The notes under the pieces are model-generated. The model was not told the origin of the DNA. It ran no database searches and saw only the letters and a list, made by a program, of their open reading frames with translations. Shown here piece after piece: positions 1 through 11,750 of a stretch of 64,000 bases of DNA; position 1 is the stretch's first letter, and each line of letters opens with the position of its first letter. Source of the DNA: Paragorgia papillata (taxonomy: Eukaryota; Cnidaria; Anthozoa; Scleralcyonacea; Coralliidae); contig JAWNZC010000314.1 in NCBI GenBank assembly GCA_035771165.1, positions 8,706,001 to 8,770,000 of the forward strand, written 5' to 3'. Both the position numbers and the translations under genes were made by a program.

Positions 1-905
1 TTGTTTAAAATTTATTTATCACATCTTTTGTTTAAAAGGCTTTATTATAAATAAAAAACTATAAATAAATTTCACCGTCGGCCGACGTCGGGTATTTTTC
101 TTTCACGTATCACCGCCAACAATCCCGCCAAGTTTTGCACTTTTTAATTTGTGCTGACTAACCCCCCTGCAGCTCTTTTTTCCCCTCCAGGAACGTCATA
201 GTTTGTGTATTTTATTGACCAATAGGCTTACTATTGCTGCTTTAAAAAAATGACGAATACGTCGACCTGTGGCATCCCGCATAGAGACAGGGAAAATCTT
301 CAACAAAATTTCACAGTTTGAGTCCATTTTACCTCTTTCCCGGCTGTTTTGAAACGAAATTTGTTTGTGACAAGATAGTAAAATTATCCAGGTTTAATGT
401 ATCGTTAGTTTTTTGTCAGTTTTCATCACGGTGTACCAAGTATTTTCCCATTTGTTCAAGTAGTTTGTTCGTAAACCATGAATTACTTGCCAACCTTATG
501 TATTTCTATATAATATCATGTAATCATTGCAAGGGGCCTTGCGGCGCGCGACAGCTAGTAGGGGAATGGGGCTCTACACGGATTTTTGGGCTACCTATGC
601 TTGTACCAAGAATTTTGAACCACAGGTTTCATTTTATGGCAAAATATACAGCAGCACAGTTTCTAAATGAAAGTTTGCAGATGTATAAACGAATGTCGTA
701 CATGTGCTGAGAAAAACCTCACTATACCACATTTTAGACCAGGACATCTGCTTGCTTGCTCAAAGGTTGTACACACGTACCATATCCAAAATCACGACGA
801 TTGTTCAGACGGTGCAAACACCATATCCAAAATCATCACCATTGTTCAGACGATGCATGAAACATCATATCCAATTATTGTAAGAACCACTCATAGTTGC
901 AGTGT
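1..905. other. No gene recognised; AT-rich flank
   Basis: This stretch holds only short open frames, the longest about 130 codons on the plus strand from 318. That frame has no recognisable domain, no repeated motif and no splice-site support. Around 780-860 there are two imperfect copies of a phrase containing CATATCCAAAATCA, a minor local duplication. I see no RNA gene here. Confidence 0.5.
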
Positions 906-909
906 CACA

Positions 910-3010
910 CCAAATATCCAATTGCTTTGAATCCAGTGCCTTGCAATAGAACCCGGTTGAATGTTCCTTCTGGATTGAATGTTATTCTTTGAATGTTTAT
1001 TCTGGATTGAATGTTTATTCTTTGAATGAGTGTCAGTTCTGTATTGAATGTTCCTTCTGGTTGGTTGAATGTCACTAGTTTTGAATTGAATGTTTTGATA
1101 GCCACACTTCCCAGGTTTACGTTTTTCAATAGCTCAGATTAATTCGGTATAAAAGGCAAGTTCTGGATTGAATGTTTTAATAGCCACACATCCCAGGCTG
1201 AATTTTTTTTCCAAAAGCTCAGATAATAGAGCATTAGAAATTCCATCATTGAATAAAATAATTGTTTCGGATTGAATGTTTTGATAGCCACACCTTCCAG
1301 GCGCGGCTTTTTTCAATAGCTCAGATAATAGAGCATAATTAGAGATCTCCATCATTGAATAAAAGTAAGTTGCAGATCGAACATTTCAATAGCCACACCT
1401 CCCAGCCTCGTTTTCTTCTTCTTCAATAACTCAGATAAGAAAGCATTAGAAATTCCATCATTGAATACAATAATTGTTTCGGATTGAATGTTTTGATAGC
1501 CACACCTCCCAGGCGCTGCTTTTTTCAAAAGCTCAGATGATAGAGCATTAGAAATTCAGTATTTAAGGCAAGTTCTGAATGGAATGAAAGCATCAACAAT
1601 GCCATTGTGGCATAAAAGGCTTGTTCCAGATTGAACGTTCTGATAGCTACACCACCCAGGCTTGGATTTTTTCAACAGCTCAGATAGAGCATCAGAAATT
1701 CATTTGTGGCATAAAGGCTTGTTCCAATAGCCACGTACCTCCCAGGCTCAGCATTCTTTTTAATAGCTCAGAAAATCTCCGTTAATTGAATACGAGAATT
1801 TCGGATGGAATGTTTTGATTAAGCCACACCTACCAGGTTCAGCTTTTTTCAATAGCTCAGATAATAGAGCATTGGAAATTCAGTATAAACGGCTTGTTCC
1901 AGATTGATCTTCTCGTAAAAGTATGTTCCGGATAAAATGTTCTGATACCCACAATCCCACGATCTCGATCTACTCGAAAAAGCACATTGTTTCGGATTGA
2001 ACGTTTTGATAACCACACCTCGCCAGGCTCAGCTTTTTTCAATAGCTCAGATAATAGAGCATTAGAAATTCAGTATCAAAGGCAAGTTCCGGATTAGAGG
2101 TTTTGACAGCCACACCACATAGGGTCGCCTTTTTTCCCAATAACTCAGATAATAGAGCATTAGAAATATAATCATTGAATAAATTAATTGTTTCACACCT
2201 CCCATGCTCTTTTTTTCAATAGCTCAGATAACAGAACATTAGAAATCTCATTGAATAAAAGTACGTTTCTCATTGAATGTTTTAATACAAACACCTCCCT
2301 GGCTCCGTTTTTTTAATAAGCTCAGATAATAACTGCATTAGAAATTCAGTATAAAAAGGCAATTAGTTCCAGATCGAACGTTTTGATAGCCATACCCTCC
2401 CAGGCTCAGCTTTTTTTCAATAGCTCAAATAATACAGCATTTATTTAGAAATTCCATCATTGAATAAAAGTAGGTTCCAGATTGAACATTTTGATAGCCA
2501 TGCACATATCCCTGGCTCGGCTTTTTTCAAAAGCTCAGATAGAGCATTAGAAATTCAGTATAAAAAGGCAATTAGTTCCAGATAGAACATTTTGACAGCC
2601 ACACCTAGGCTCGGCTTTTGTTCAATAGCTCAGATAATGGAGCATACGAAATCTCCATCATTGAATAAAAGTATGTTCCAGATCGAACATTTCGATAGCC
2701 ACACCTCCCAGGCTTGGCTTTTTTCAATAGCTCACATAATAGAGCATCAGAAATTCCATTGTGGCATAAAAGGCTTGTTCCACCAGATTGAATTTTTTGA
2801 TAGCCACAAGGCTTTTTATTAGCTTGGATAATAGATATATAGTCCATCAACTCATAACATGTTCCAAATTAAATGTTTTGATAGCTATACCTCCCAATGT
2901 GCTTGGCTTTTCTCTTTTCTCAATAGCTCAGATAGTAGAGCATAAAAACATTGTTGTATAAAAGACATGTTTTGATAGCCACTCCAGGGCTGTTTAAGAG
3001 CTCAGATAAT
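910..3010. repeat. Tandem satellite, ~105-bp unit, about 18 copies
   Basis: The unit reads roughly: ATTGAATGTTTTGATAGCC, then CACACCTCCCAGGCT, then a T-run, then CAATAGCTCAGATAATAGAG, CATTAGAAATTCCATCATTG and AATAAAAG. The AGCTCAG landmark recurs near 1131, 1217, 1319, 1530, 1678, 1765, 1854, 2047, 2222, 2320, 2532, 2626, 2925 and 2999, with degenerate copies between, giving a mean spacing near 105 bp. Copies diverge by substitutions and small indels, so this is an old array. Short open frames across it on both strands are by-products of the repeat. The TAGCTCAG...AGAGCAT stretch resembles a tRNA D-arm (see findings). Confidence 0.85.
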
Positions 3011-3174
3011 TACGGCATTAGAAAGTTATCAGCTCAGAAAGCAACCGTATGCATAGTCAGAAAAGATCTGGAGTTAGGCTCACTGTCTGACATTGGCAGA
3101 TCATGTTATGATTCAGAATCATGTTACCTGCAGGTATGTACGGGAAAAGACGTAAAGAATGTGTTGATAAAATA

Positions 3175-3700
3175 CATTTCTTTGTGTACAAGAGGAGACC
3201 TAGAAGCACATTATGCATAAACAGAAAGGAGTTGCACTTGAGTTGATGGTAAAACTAAGTACCAAAAGAAAAAAACAAGTTGGTTAATGTACAAAGTAAT
3301 GCAATGAACTGTAGGAATAATGCAAGAACATCGGTTTGATAACTTTGCCTTCACTTTTGAGAATGTCATTCATTAAACTTCAGTGCTTACACTGTTTAAG
3401 TTTATTTCTGGCTTTTACGTTTTTTTTACGCTTACGCTTACACTGTTTTTCGCGCTCCTATTTATGGTTTAATAAGTGTAAACAATTCTGCTAAAATAAA
3501 TGGCATTCTCAAAAATGAAGGCAAAGCTATCAAACTGATGTTCGTATACCACCCCTACAGTACACTGCATATACCCTACACATTTACCAACTTGTTTCTT
3601 CCTTCTGCTACTTAATTCCACCTTCAGCTCAAGAACAACTCTTTTCTGTTCATACATATTGGTGTTTCTGGATCTCTTCTTGTACACAAAGAAATGCATT
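3175..3700. repeat. Foldback element with ~230-bp arms
   Basis: The left arm starts near TTTGTGTACAAGAGGAGACC (3180) and the right arm ends near GATCTCTTCTTGTACACAAA (3673-3691). Internal matches such as AACTTTGCCTTCACTTTTGA against TCAAAAATGAAGGCAAAGCT continue the pairing towards a short centre near 3430-3470. No coding capacity is seen. It directly follows the satellite. Confidence 0.75.
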
Positions 3701-6604
3701 TCATCAGCACATTCCTCATATCCTTTCCTTTACATACTTACAGAAGCAGCATCCTGAATCACCACATGAACTGCCAAAGTCAGACAGTGAATCTAATAAA
3801 TTCCATGGTAAGTCAAGTTTGGACATGGAAATCACTCCTCAAACCAATCTTTCAGCCAATTGCACTAAAACCCTTGGAAATTTGTGTTTTAAAAATGAAT
3901 TAGTTTAAACCAATTGCATCTATTCCATCTTTGAAAACAATTTATTTGCCCACCCTACCCCATAGTTACCATCAAGTTTGTTCCAATGGACCCCATCTCA
4001 TTATCTTCTTCCATGGTTTTCTATGTGTCTTTACTTTTGTGGTTAATACAGCTCTTCATTTTGACCTTGTATGAACTTGACCTTGTTTGTTGTGATCTTG
4101 TACCATCTTGACCCTGGACTGTCTTTAATAAATTGACCTTGTACCATCTTGACCCTGTATACCATCTTCTGACCTTGTACAAACTTGACCCCATGTCAAC
4201 TTGACTTTGTAGCATTGACTTTGGATCATCCATTACCTTGTACCATCTTGACCCTGTACCATCCTGACCATCTTCGTCTGCACCATATTGCTCCTGTACC
4301 ATGTTGATCCTGCACCAACTTGACCTTGTTTGTCTTGACCTTTCAGCATCTTGACCTTGTTTGTCTTTTTGAACCATCTTGACCTTGCACCATCTTGACC
4401 TTGTACCATCTTGACTTTGCACCATCTTGACCTTGTGCCATCTTGATCCTGTACCATCTTGATCTAGCACCATCTTGACCATGTACCATTTTGACCTTGC
4501 ACCATCTTGACCCAATGTTTGTCTTAATTGAACCATCTTGACCTTGTACCATCTTGATCTTGTACCATTGACCTAATGTACCATCTTGACCTTGCACCAT
4601 CTTGATCTTGTTCGTCTTGATTGAACAATCTTGATCATGGACCATTTTGACCTTGCACCATCTTGACCATGCACCATCTTGACCTTGCACCATCTTGACC
4701 TTGCACCATCTTGACCTTGTACCATCTTGACCTTGCACCATCTTGACCTTGTTTGTCTTGACCTTGTTTGTCTTGATTGAACCATCTTGACCTTGTACTA
4801 TATTGACCTGGCACCATATTGACGCAGTGAGTGAGTGAGTGCACCATCTTGACCATGTACCATCTTGACCTTGCACCATCTTGATCTTGTACCATCTTGC
4901 CCTTGCACCATCTTGATCTTGTTTGTCTTGACATTGTTTGTCTTGATTGAACCATCTTGACCTTGTACTATCTTGACCTGGCACCATATTGACCTGTACC
5001 ATCTTGACCTTGCACCATCTTGACCCAGTGAGTGAGTGCACCATCTTGACCATGTACCATCTTGACCTTGCACCATCTTGACCTTGTACCATCTTGACCT
5101 TGTACCATCTTGACCTTGCACCATCTTGACCTTGTTTGTCTTGACCTTGTTTGTCTTGATTGAACCATCTTGACCTTGTACTATATTGACCTGGCACCAT
5201 ATTGACCTGTACCATCTTGACCATGTACCATCTTGACCATGTACCATCTTGACCTTGCACCATCTTGATCTTGTACCATCTTGCCCTTGCACCATCTTGA
5301 TCTTGTTCATCTTGATTGAACAATCTTGACCACGGACCATCTTGACCTTACACCATCTTGGCCCTGGACCATCTTGACCTTGCACCATCGTGGTCTTGTA
5401 CCATCTTGACCCTGCACCATCTTGACCCTGTACCATCTTGACCTTGCACCATCTTGACCCTGCACCATCTTGACCCTGTACCATCTTGACCTTGCACCAT
5501 CGTGGTCTTGTACCATCTTGACCCTGCACCATCTTGACCCTGTACCATCTTGACCTTGCACCATCTTGATCTTGTACCATCTTGCCCTTGCACCATCATC
5601 CATCTTGATCCTGGACCATGACGACCATCTTGACCTTGTTTATCTTGACCTTGCACCATTTTGACCTGGCTGGTATTGATTGTACCATCTTGAAAATAAA
5701 TGTACCATCTTGATCTAACACCATCTTGACCCTGTACCATTTTGACCTTGCACCATCTTGACCCAATGTTTGTCTTAATTGAACCATCTTGACCTTGTAC
5801 CATCTTGATCTCGTACCATCTTGACCTAATGTACCATCTTGACCTTGCACCATCTTGATCTTGTTCGTCTTGATTGAACAATCTTGATCATGGACCATCT
5901 TGACCTTGCACCATCTTGACCCTGTACCATCTTGATCCTGTACCACCTTGACCTTGTACCATCTTGACCCTGTACCATCTTGACCTTGTTTGTCTTGATT
6001 GAACCATCTTGACCTTGTACCATCTAGACCTTGCACCATCTTGACCCTGTGCCATCTTGACCTTGACCCTGGACCATCTTGACCCTGTGCCATCTTGACT
6101 TTGTTTGTCTTGACCTTGCAACATCTTGACCCTGTGCCATCTTGACCTTGTTTGTCTTGATCCTGGACCATCTTGATCCTGTGCCATTTTGAGCTGTGCC
6201 ATCTTGACTTTGTTTGTCTTGACCAGTGAGTGAGTGAGTGAGTTGCACCATATCATCTTGATCTTGTTCATCTTGATTGAACAATCTTGACCATGGACCA
6301 TCTTGACCTTGCACCATCTTGGCCCAGCTGGACCATCTTGACTTCACACCATCTTGAGGTTGTACCATCTTGATCCTGGACCACCTTTGACCTTGTACCA
6401 TCTTGACCTTGTACCATTTTGACCCTGTGCCATTTTGACCCTGTGCCATCTTGACTTTGTTTGTTTTGACCTTGCAACATCTTGACCTTGTACCATCTTA
6501 ACCTTGTACTATCTTGACCCTGGACCATCTTGATTTTGCACCATCTTGACCCTGTGCCATCTTGACTTTGTTTGTCTTGATTGAACCATCTTGACCTTGT
6601 TCTG

Positions 6605-6990
6605 GTGGTGTGTGCTGCTAGCTAGCGTGCTGCCTCTCACCAAAAAGTTAAGCCCGGTTAGACGGGGTTAGTACTTGGATCACTGGGCGACTGCTTGGGA
6701 ATCACCCCGTTGTCGAGCTTTGAACTTATGTGAGTAGAGTTGTAGTTGATCTCTCCTGTGCTTCGAGGGTTTTTCACCGGGTACTCCGTTTTTCCTCCCA
6801 CCAAAAAATCAACACCTTAACATCTTAGCTGTGACCCGTGGTCTGAACTGTGTCATAAGGCGGCTGGCTGGAGTGCCTTTGATATGCCTCGACACAGCCA
6901 CGTTGATCTGCATCCTTCGCAATTCAGCCACTGGCTGCGAGTAAGGATGATTAGCCCCCCAGTCCTTTATCCTAGTCCTTTACCATTCTT
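6605..6990 (+). repeat. 5S rRNA-derived SINE, copy A
   Basis: The 5' part carries the 5S rRNA internal promoter region: AAGTTAAGCCCGGTTAGACG (box A region), GGGGTTAGTACTTGGAT (intermediate element) and CTGCTTGGGAATCACC (box C region, damaged here). The downstream body includes GTGCTTCGAGGGTTTTT and TTTTTCCTCCCACC, ending with a tail around CAATTCAGCCACTGGCTGCG. The order and wording match 5S rRNA positions of about 40-110, as known for 5S-derived (SINE3-type) elements. It lies inside the 16-bp minisatellite. Confidence 0.8.
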
Positions 6991-7135
6991 GACCATGTAT
7001 TATTTTTTGAACTTGCATGATCTTGACCTTGTACCATCTTGACCTTGTACCATTTTGACCTTGCACCATCTTGACCCTGTACCATCTTCAGACCTTGTTT
7101 GTCTTGATTGAACCATCTTGACTTGACCTTGTACT

Positions 7136-7480
7136 GGTGGAGTGTGCTGCTAGCGCGCTGCCTCTCACCAAAACATTAAGCCCAGCTAGACGGGGTTAGT
7201 ACTTGGATGTGTGCCCGCTTGGGAATCACCCCGTTGTAGAGCTTTGAACTTGTGAGTAGAGTTGTAGTTGCATGTCTCCTGTGCTTCGAGGGTTTTTCGC
7301 TGGGTTCTCTGGCTTTCCTCCCACCAAAAAATCACACCTAACATCTTAGCTGTGATCCGTGGTGCCTTTGATATGCCTCGGCACAGCCACGTTGATCTGC
7401 ATCCTTCGCAATTCAGCCACTGGCTGCTAATAAGGATGATTATTCCCCCAGCCCTTTATCCCGGTAATTAATACAGACAA
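7136..7480 (+). repeat. 5S rRNA-derived SINE, copy B
   Basis: A second copy is nearly collinear with copy A, including the same 3' tail around CACAGCCACGTTGATCTGCA. Its upstream junction (minisatellite text ending GAACCATCTTGACTTGACC, then CTGGTGGAGTGTGCTGC) matches that of copy A. This indicates one insertion followed by duplication of a minisatellite-plus-SINE block rather than two insertions. The 5S box C segment is shortened (GTGTGCCCGCTTGGGAATC). Confidence 0.8.
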
Positions 7481-9015
7481 GACAAGGGACCGCGTTGCAC
7501 AAGACAATTGTATTATTTTGAACTTGTACCATCTTGACCCAGGACCATATTGACCTTGCACCATCTTGACGTTGCACCATCTTGACCCTGTACTATCTTG
7601 ACCTTGTTTGTCTTGACCTTGCACCATCTTGACCCTGTACCATCTTGATCTTGCACCATCTTGATCTTGTACCATCTTGACCCTGCACCATCTTGATCTT
7701 GTACCATCTTGACCTTGTTTGTCTTGACCTTGCACCATTTTGACCTTGTTTGTCTCGATTGAACCATCTTGACCTTGTGCCATCCTTGATCCTGTACCAT
7801 CTTGACCCTGTACCATGTTGACCTTGCACCATCTTGACCTTGTACCATCTTGACCTTGTTTCCAGGACCATCTTGACGTTGCACCATCTTGTCCCTGTAC
7901 TATGTTGACCTTGTTTGTCTTGCCCTTGCACCATCTTGACCCTGTACCATCTTGATCTTGCACCATCTTGACCCTGCACCATCTTAACCATGCGCCATCT
8001 TGACCTTGTACCATCTTGACCTTGCACCATCTTGATGTTGCACCACCTTGACCTTGTACCATCTTGATTCTGTACCATCTTGATCCTGGACCACCTTGAC
8101 CTTGTTTGTCTTGACCTTGCACCATCTTAACCTTGTTTGTCTTGATTGAATCATCTTCTTGACCCTGTACCATTTTAACCTTGCACCATCTTGACCTTGT
8201 TTGTCTTGACCTTGCACCATCTTGACCTTGTTTTCGTCTTGATCTTGTTTGTCTTGACCTTGCACCACCTTGACCTTGTTTGTCTTGATTGAACCATCTT
8301 GACCCTGTACCATCTTGACCTTGTTTTCCTCTTGATTGAACCATCGATCTTGACCAATCTTGACCTTGTACCATCTTGACCTTGTTTGTCTTGACCTTGC
8401 ACCATCTTGACCTTGTACCATCTTGACCTTGTTTGTCTTGACCTTGTTTGTCTTGACCTTGCACCATTTTGACCTTGCACCATCTTGACCTTGTTTGTCT
8501 TGACCTTGCACCATCTTGACCTTGTTTGTCTTGATTGAACCATCTTGACCCTGTACCATCTTGACCTTGTTTTCCTCTTGATTGAACCATCGATCTTGAC
8601 CAATCTTGACCTTGTACCATCTTGACCTTGTACCATCTTGACCTTGTACCATCTTGACCTTGTACCATCTTGACCTTGTACCATCTTGACCTTGTACCAT
8701 CTTGACCCACGACCATCTTGACCTTGTACCATCTTGACCCAGGACCATCTTGACCTTGCACCATCTTGATCATGGACCACCTTGACCATGTACCATCTTG
8801 ACCTTGTTTGTCTTGATGTTGCACCATCTTCACCTTGTTTGTCTTGATTGAACCATCTTGAGCTTGTACCATCTTGACCTTGCGCCATCTTGACCTTATA
8901 CCATCTTGACCTTGTACCATCTTGATGTTGTTTGTCTTGATTGAACCATCTTGACCATGTACCATCTTTGACTTGATGTTTGTCTTGATCTTGTACCATC
9001 TTGACCATGTGCAAA

Positions 9016-11673
9016 CTTGATGCGATTCACCAGGCCTGCATCCATCTATTTAACCCACAGATGGGAAGCTATGCAATGCATGGTGACTCAGCAAAAGATA
9101 ACCCAAATTTCCTACAGAATGCCACACCTTTCCTTTTGGAAAGAACTACATAAATAACTACTTATTCTAACTACACATGTGGCTGACTGAGAAGATTTAA
9201 ATAATTAAACTTCCTCATCCTAATAAATAAACCAGCCCAGATATAATTCTGGTCTGGCTTATTAAACCTATAAACCTAAGCCACATGGAAATGAACCTGA
9301 AACATTAGACCCAGGACATCTGCTTGCTTGGTTGATAGATAGATTAATACTGAAATCCATACCTTATCCAATAAAGTTTGTAGTTACATGAAGTACTGAC
9401 ATGTCTTGTAAATATCCTATAAACACATAGACAAAATATTCCAAACATTTTTGGCTGGACTTGTACAACATCTGCAGAAATATCTCATGAAATCTTATAT
9501 TCAAACATTTTCAGATATTTCCATGCAAAATATCTAACTACAGAGATCAAATTGACCCAAATTTTAAACCCACCAATTTTTTGCTGCCATATTTTAAAAA
9601 AATTTTCCATTATTATAAATTATATCTCCCAAATCAACACATTTACCACCGTGAAAACATGGCTGCTTGAAAACTTAAAAAAATTCTTTCTTTTTTCAAA
9701 TTTGTTTTGTATTTTTAATATTTTTGTATTTCAAATTTTTCAGTTATGAAAATAATCATGGAGTATTCGGATTATTCGGCATGGGAGCAACCACTCTTTG
9801 GTTGGATTTTAATATTCTAGTACGCGACTGTACAACGGAAATCTTTGAATCGACAAAAAACTTCAAAATATACTCGAAAAATATTCGCCAACGCACGAGC
9901 GAGACTACACGAATTGTCTGTCCGTCCGAAACAGTGGTCCGAAACAAAAAAATATGGCTTCGTTGCACTGGCGGCGACGCCAGCGAAATGTCTAAACTTC
10001 GATATCTCTTATTTTCTTTCCGCGAAGAATTTCCTCAAAATTCGCAGTGGAATTTATGTGAAATTTTGACAGAAGTATGAAAGAATAGCGCCGTTAATGA
10101 TTGCCGTATTGTCCAGGACTTGCTAAAATCGACGGCAAATGAACAAAGATGAGGTATAGTGGAGTACAAATATACAAGATTTTACTTGTTTTGGTTTCAA
10201 ACGAGAATGCTGCTGACTGAGCTAAAGCCGTAAAGGAATTTAATTCTCCGCTTCAAAGCTTGAGAAAAGGTCTAAAACGTTTCAATGAATCGGCAACGTG
10301 CCAACGAAGAGTGCAACTCGCAAGCGAAGGCATGCAACAAACTGTCGAAACCGAATGAGCGAATTACCAGAATTTGTACAAAAACGTCTTCAAAACGTTG
10401 CAGAAGAAAGATAATGTTTAAGAACCGTCCTCGACGTGTTTCTTTGTTTTCTCGACTGAAGAAGTCAAATGCATTTATTAAACGTCCTACGGGACCACAA
10501 GATTTGTGCCGACAGTTTACCAACCGATGAACTTCTCGCGACTGAATCACCGAATGAGCAGAATTTGCACAATGAAATCCTCAAAACGTTCACAAAAGAC
10601 AAATAATGACTAAGAGTATCTTCTAAATACGTCTCTATTCGAAGAGAAGCAAAGAAACCGTCTAGAACGTGCTAAATCTTTTGACAATGGGCGAACAAGA
10701 AGCTTTGACAGCTTCAGGAACGTGCGCCGTGTGCCGGTAAATTTCGTTTCTAAAAACGTCAAAAATCTCCGAGAAATGCTCAACTTCGGTTGGAAATCTA
10801 GATATCTATCGTTGTGTTTCCTTTTGAAGGGTTTCTGGGCTATTTCGAAGAGGTAAATCCGAAGAAACATCATTTCAAATCGAGCTCGGCATGCAGCCGA
10901 AGGAGTCCGCTTTGGGACCGTCAAATTACTGAATAAAATCAACAAGGGGCAAGCAACAACTATATAGCATACTCACACCTTTTCTCAACTTGGAAGCCGT
11001 TTTGTTTCCACCTTCGGTCTAGCTTTCTAGCAAGACTTGGATGAATTTCCAAATTGTTTTGAACGACGTAACTCCACACTGCTCGCCGACATGCCCCAAA
11101 CTGAGAACCCGCGAGCGAACATTTGAACGTCCTGACCTTGGTTCTGACAGGTTTTTTGCAATCCCCGCTTGTGATTGGCTGAATTCTTCAAAACAAAGGT
11201 ACACCCCCCGGTTTGAACCTAAGTTGTTTTCGTATTGGCTATTCAGTTTCCCGCTTGGAAAAAAACCGGTTTAACACTTTCAAAGATCCAGGGAGGGTCA
11301 GACAAACTTTTTTTTGTTGAAAATTTGTACACGCATGTAAGGCAATAAAACCGGGTGTTTTATAAGGATATCTAAACACGAGAAAACAATGGAACATTTT
11401 TTGTTGTTTGCGGATTCAGTAACAGTTGAATTCTAGTTTTTAATTCTTTCTTTGGCCAGAGTGAAATACACGGGACTTGAGAGCGTATACCGCAAGCCAT
11501 GTTTTTCATGTTCACGGTCCGTGGTGGTGACGGATATAGCCATGGCTATATCTCCGTCCCACATGCATTCAGACGTTGAGAATTAAAAAAGGAAGAATAT
11601 TAAATTAGCGTCCATTGTTGAATAGAGTTTATACTTCGTTTATAATTTATTTGTACATACATGTAAATAGATC
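9016..11673. other. 2.6 kb without an assignable gene
   Basis: Open frames of 60-118 codons occur on both strands (for example plus 9724-10080 and 10285-10530), but none shows a domain I recognise or convincing exon structure. Two segments near 10340-10460 and 10540-10640 are diverged copies of each other, sharing ACCGAATGAGC, CAGAATTTG and TCAAAACGTT, so part of this region is an old duplication. It lies just beyond the 3' end of TUBGCP5. Confidence 0.5.
11533..11552. repeat. Perfect 20-bp palindrome
   Basis: GATATAGCCATGGCTATATC is its own reverse complement, within a slightly longer imperfect palindrome (GACGG...CCGTC). No associated gene is seen; it lies 3' of TUBGCP5. Confidence 0.8.
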
Positions 11674-11679
11674 TTTATT
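11674..11679 (-). promoter_or_regulatory. TUBGCP5: Likely poly(A) signal of TUBGCP5
   Basis: Minus-strand AATAAA lies about 75 nt past the inferred TAA stop at 11751-11753. A second AATAAA lies about 40 nt further downstream. The position suits a short 3' UTR. Confidence 0.55.
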
Positions 11680-11750
11680 TATACATAAATATAATATTCT
11701 TTTTACATTAAATACATTGAAAATTCGGGTTTACATTTGGCATACTGATT

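Larger units (their letters stand above)
4040..9015. repeat. 16-bp minisatellite (ACCATCTTGACCTTGT), ~5 kb
   Basis: The unit ACCATCTTGACCTTGT varies mainly at T/C in the last base and CTT/CCT before it. Frequent variant units contain GTTTGTCTTGA or GATTGAACC, and some blocks start with GTGAGTGAGTGAGTG. Because 16 is not a multiple of 3 and the reverse complement lacks stops, all three minus frames stay open with a 16-residue period (TRSRWYKVKMVQGQDG). This produces overlapping frames of up to 512 codons that are not supported as genes: there is no unique sequence, no splice structure, and all three frames are equally open. Two SINE copies (6605-6990 and 7136-7480) interrupt the array. Confidence 0.95.

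Noticed and set aside
318..710. 130-codon plus frame near the left edge
   Set aside because: No recognisable domain, no splice support, and composition like translated AT-rich noncoding DNA.
4021..9014. Overlapping minus-strand open frames of 60-512 codons (MVQGQDG, TRSRW, KVKM motifs)
   Set aside because: They are three-frame translations of a 16-bp minisatellite with no stop in the reverse sense; there is no unique sequence or splice structure.
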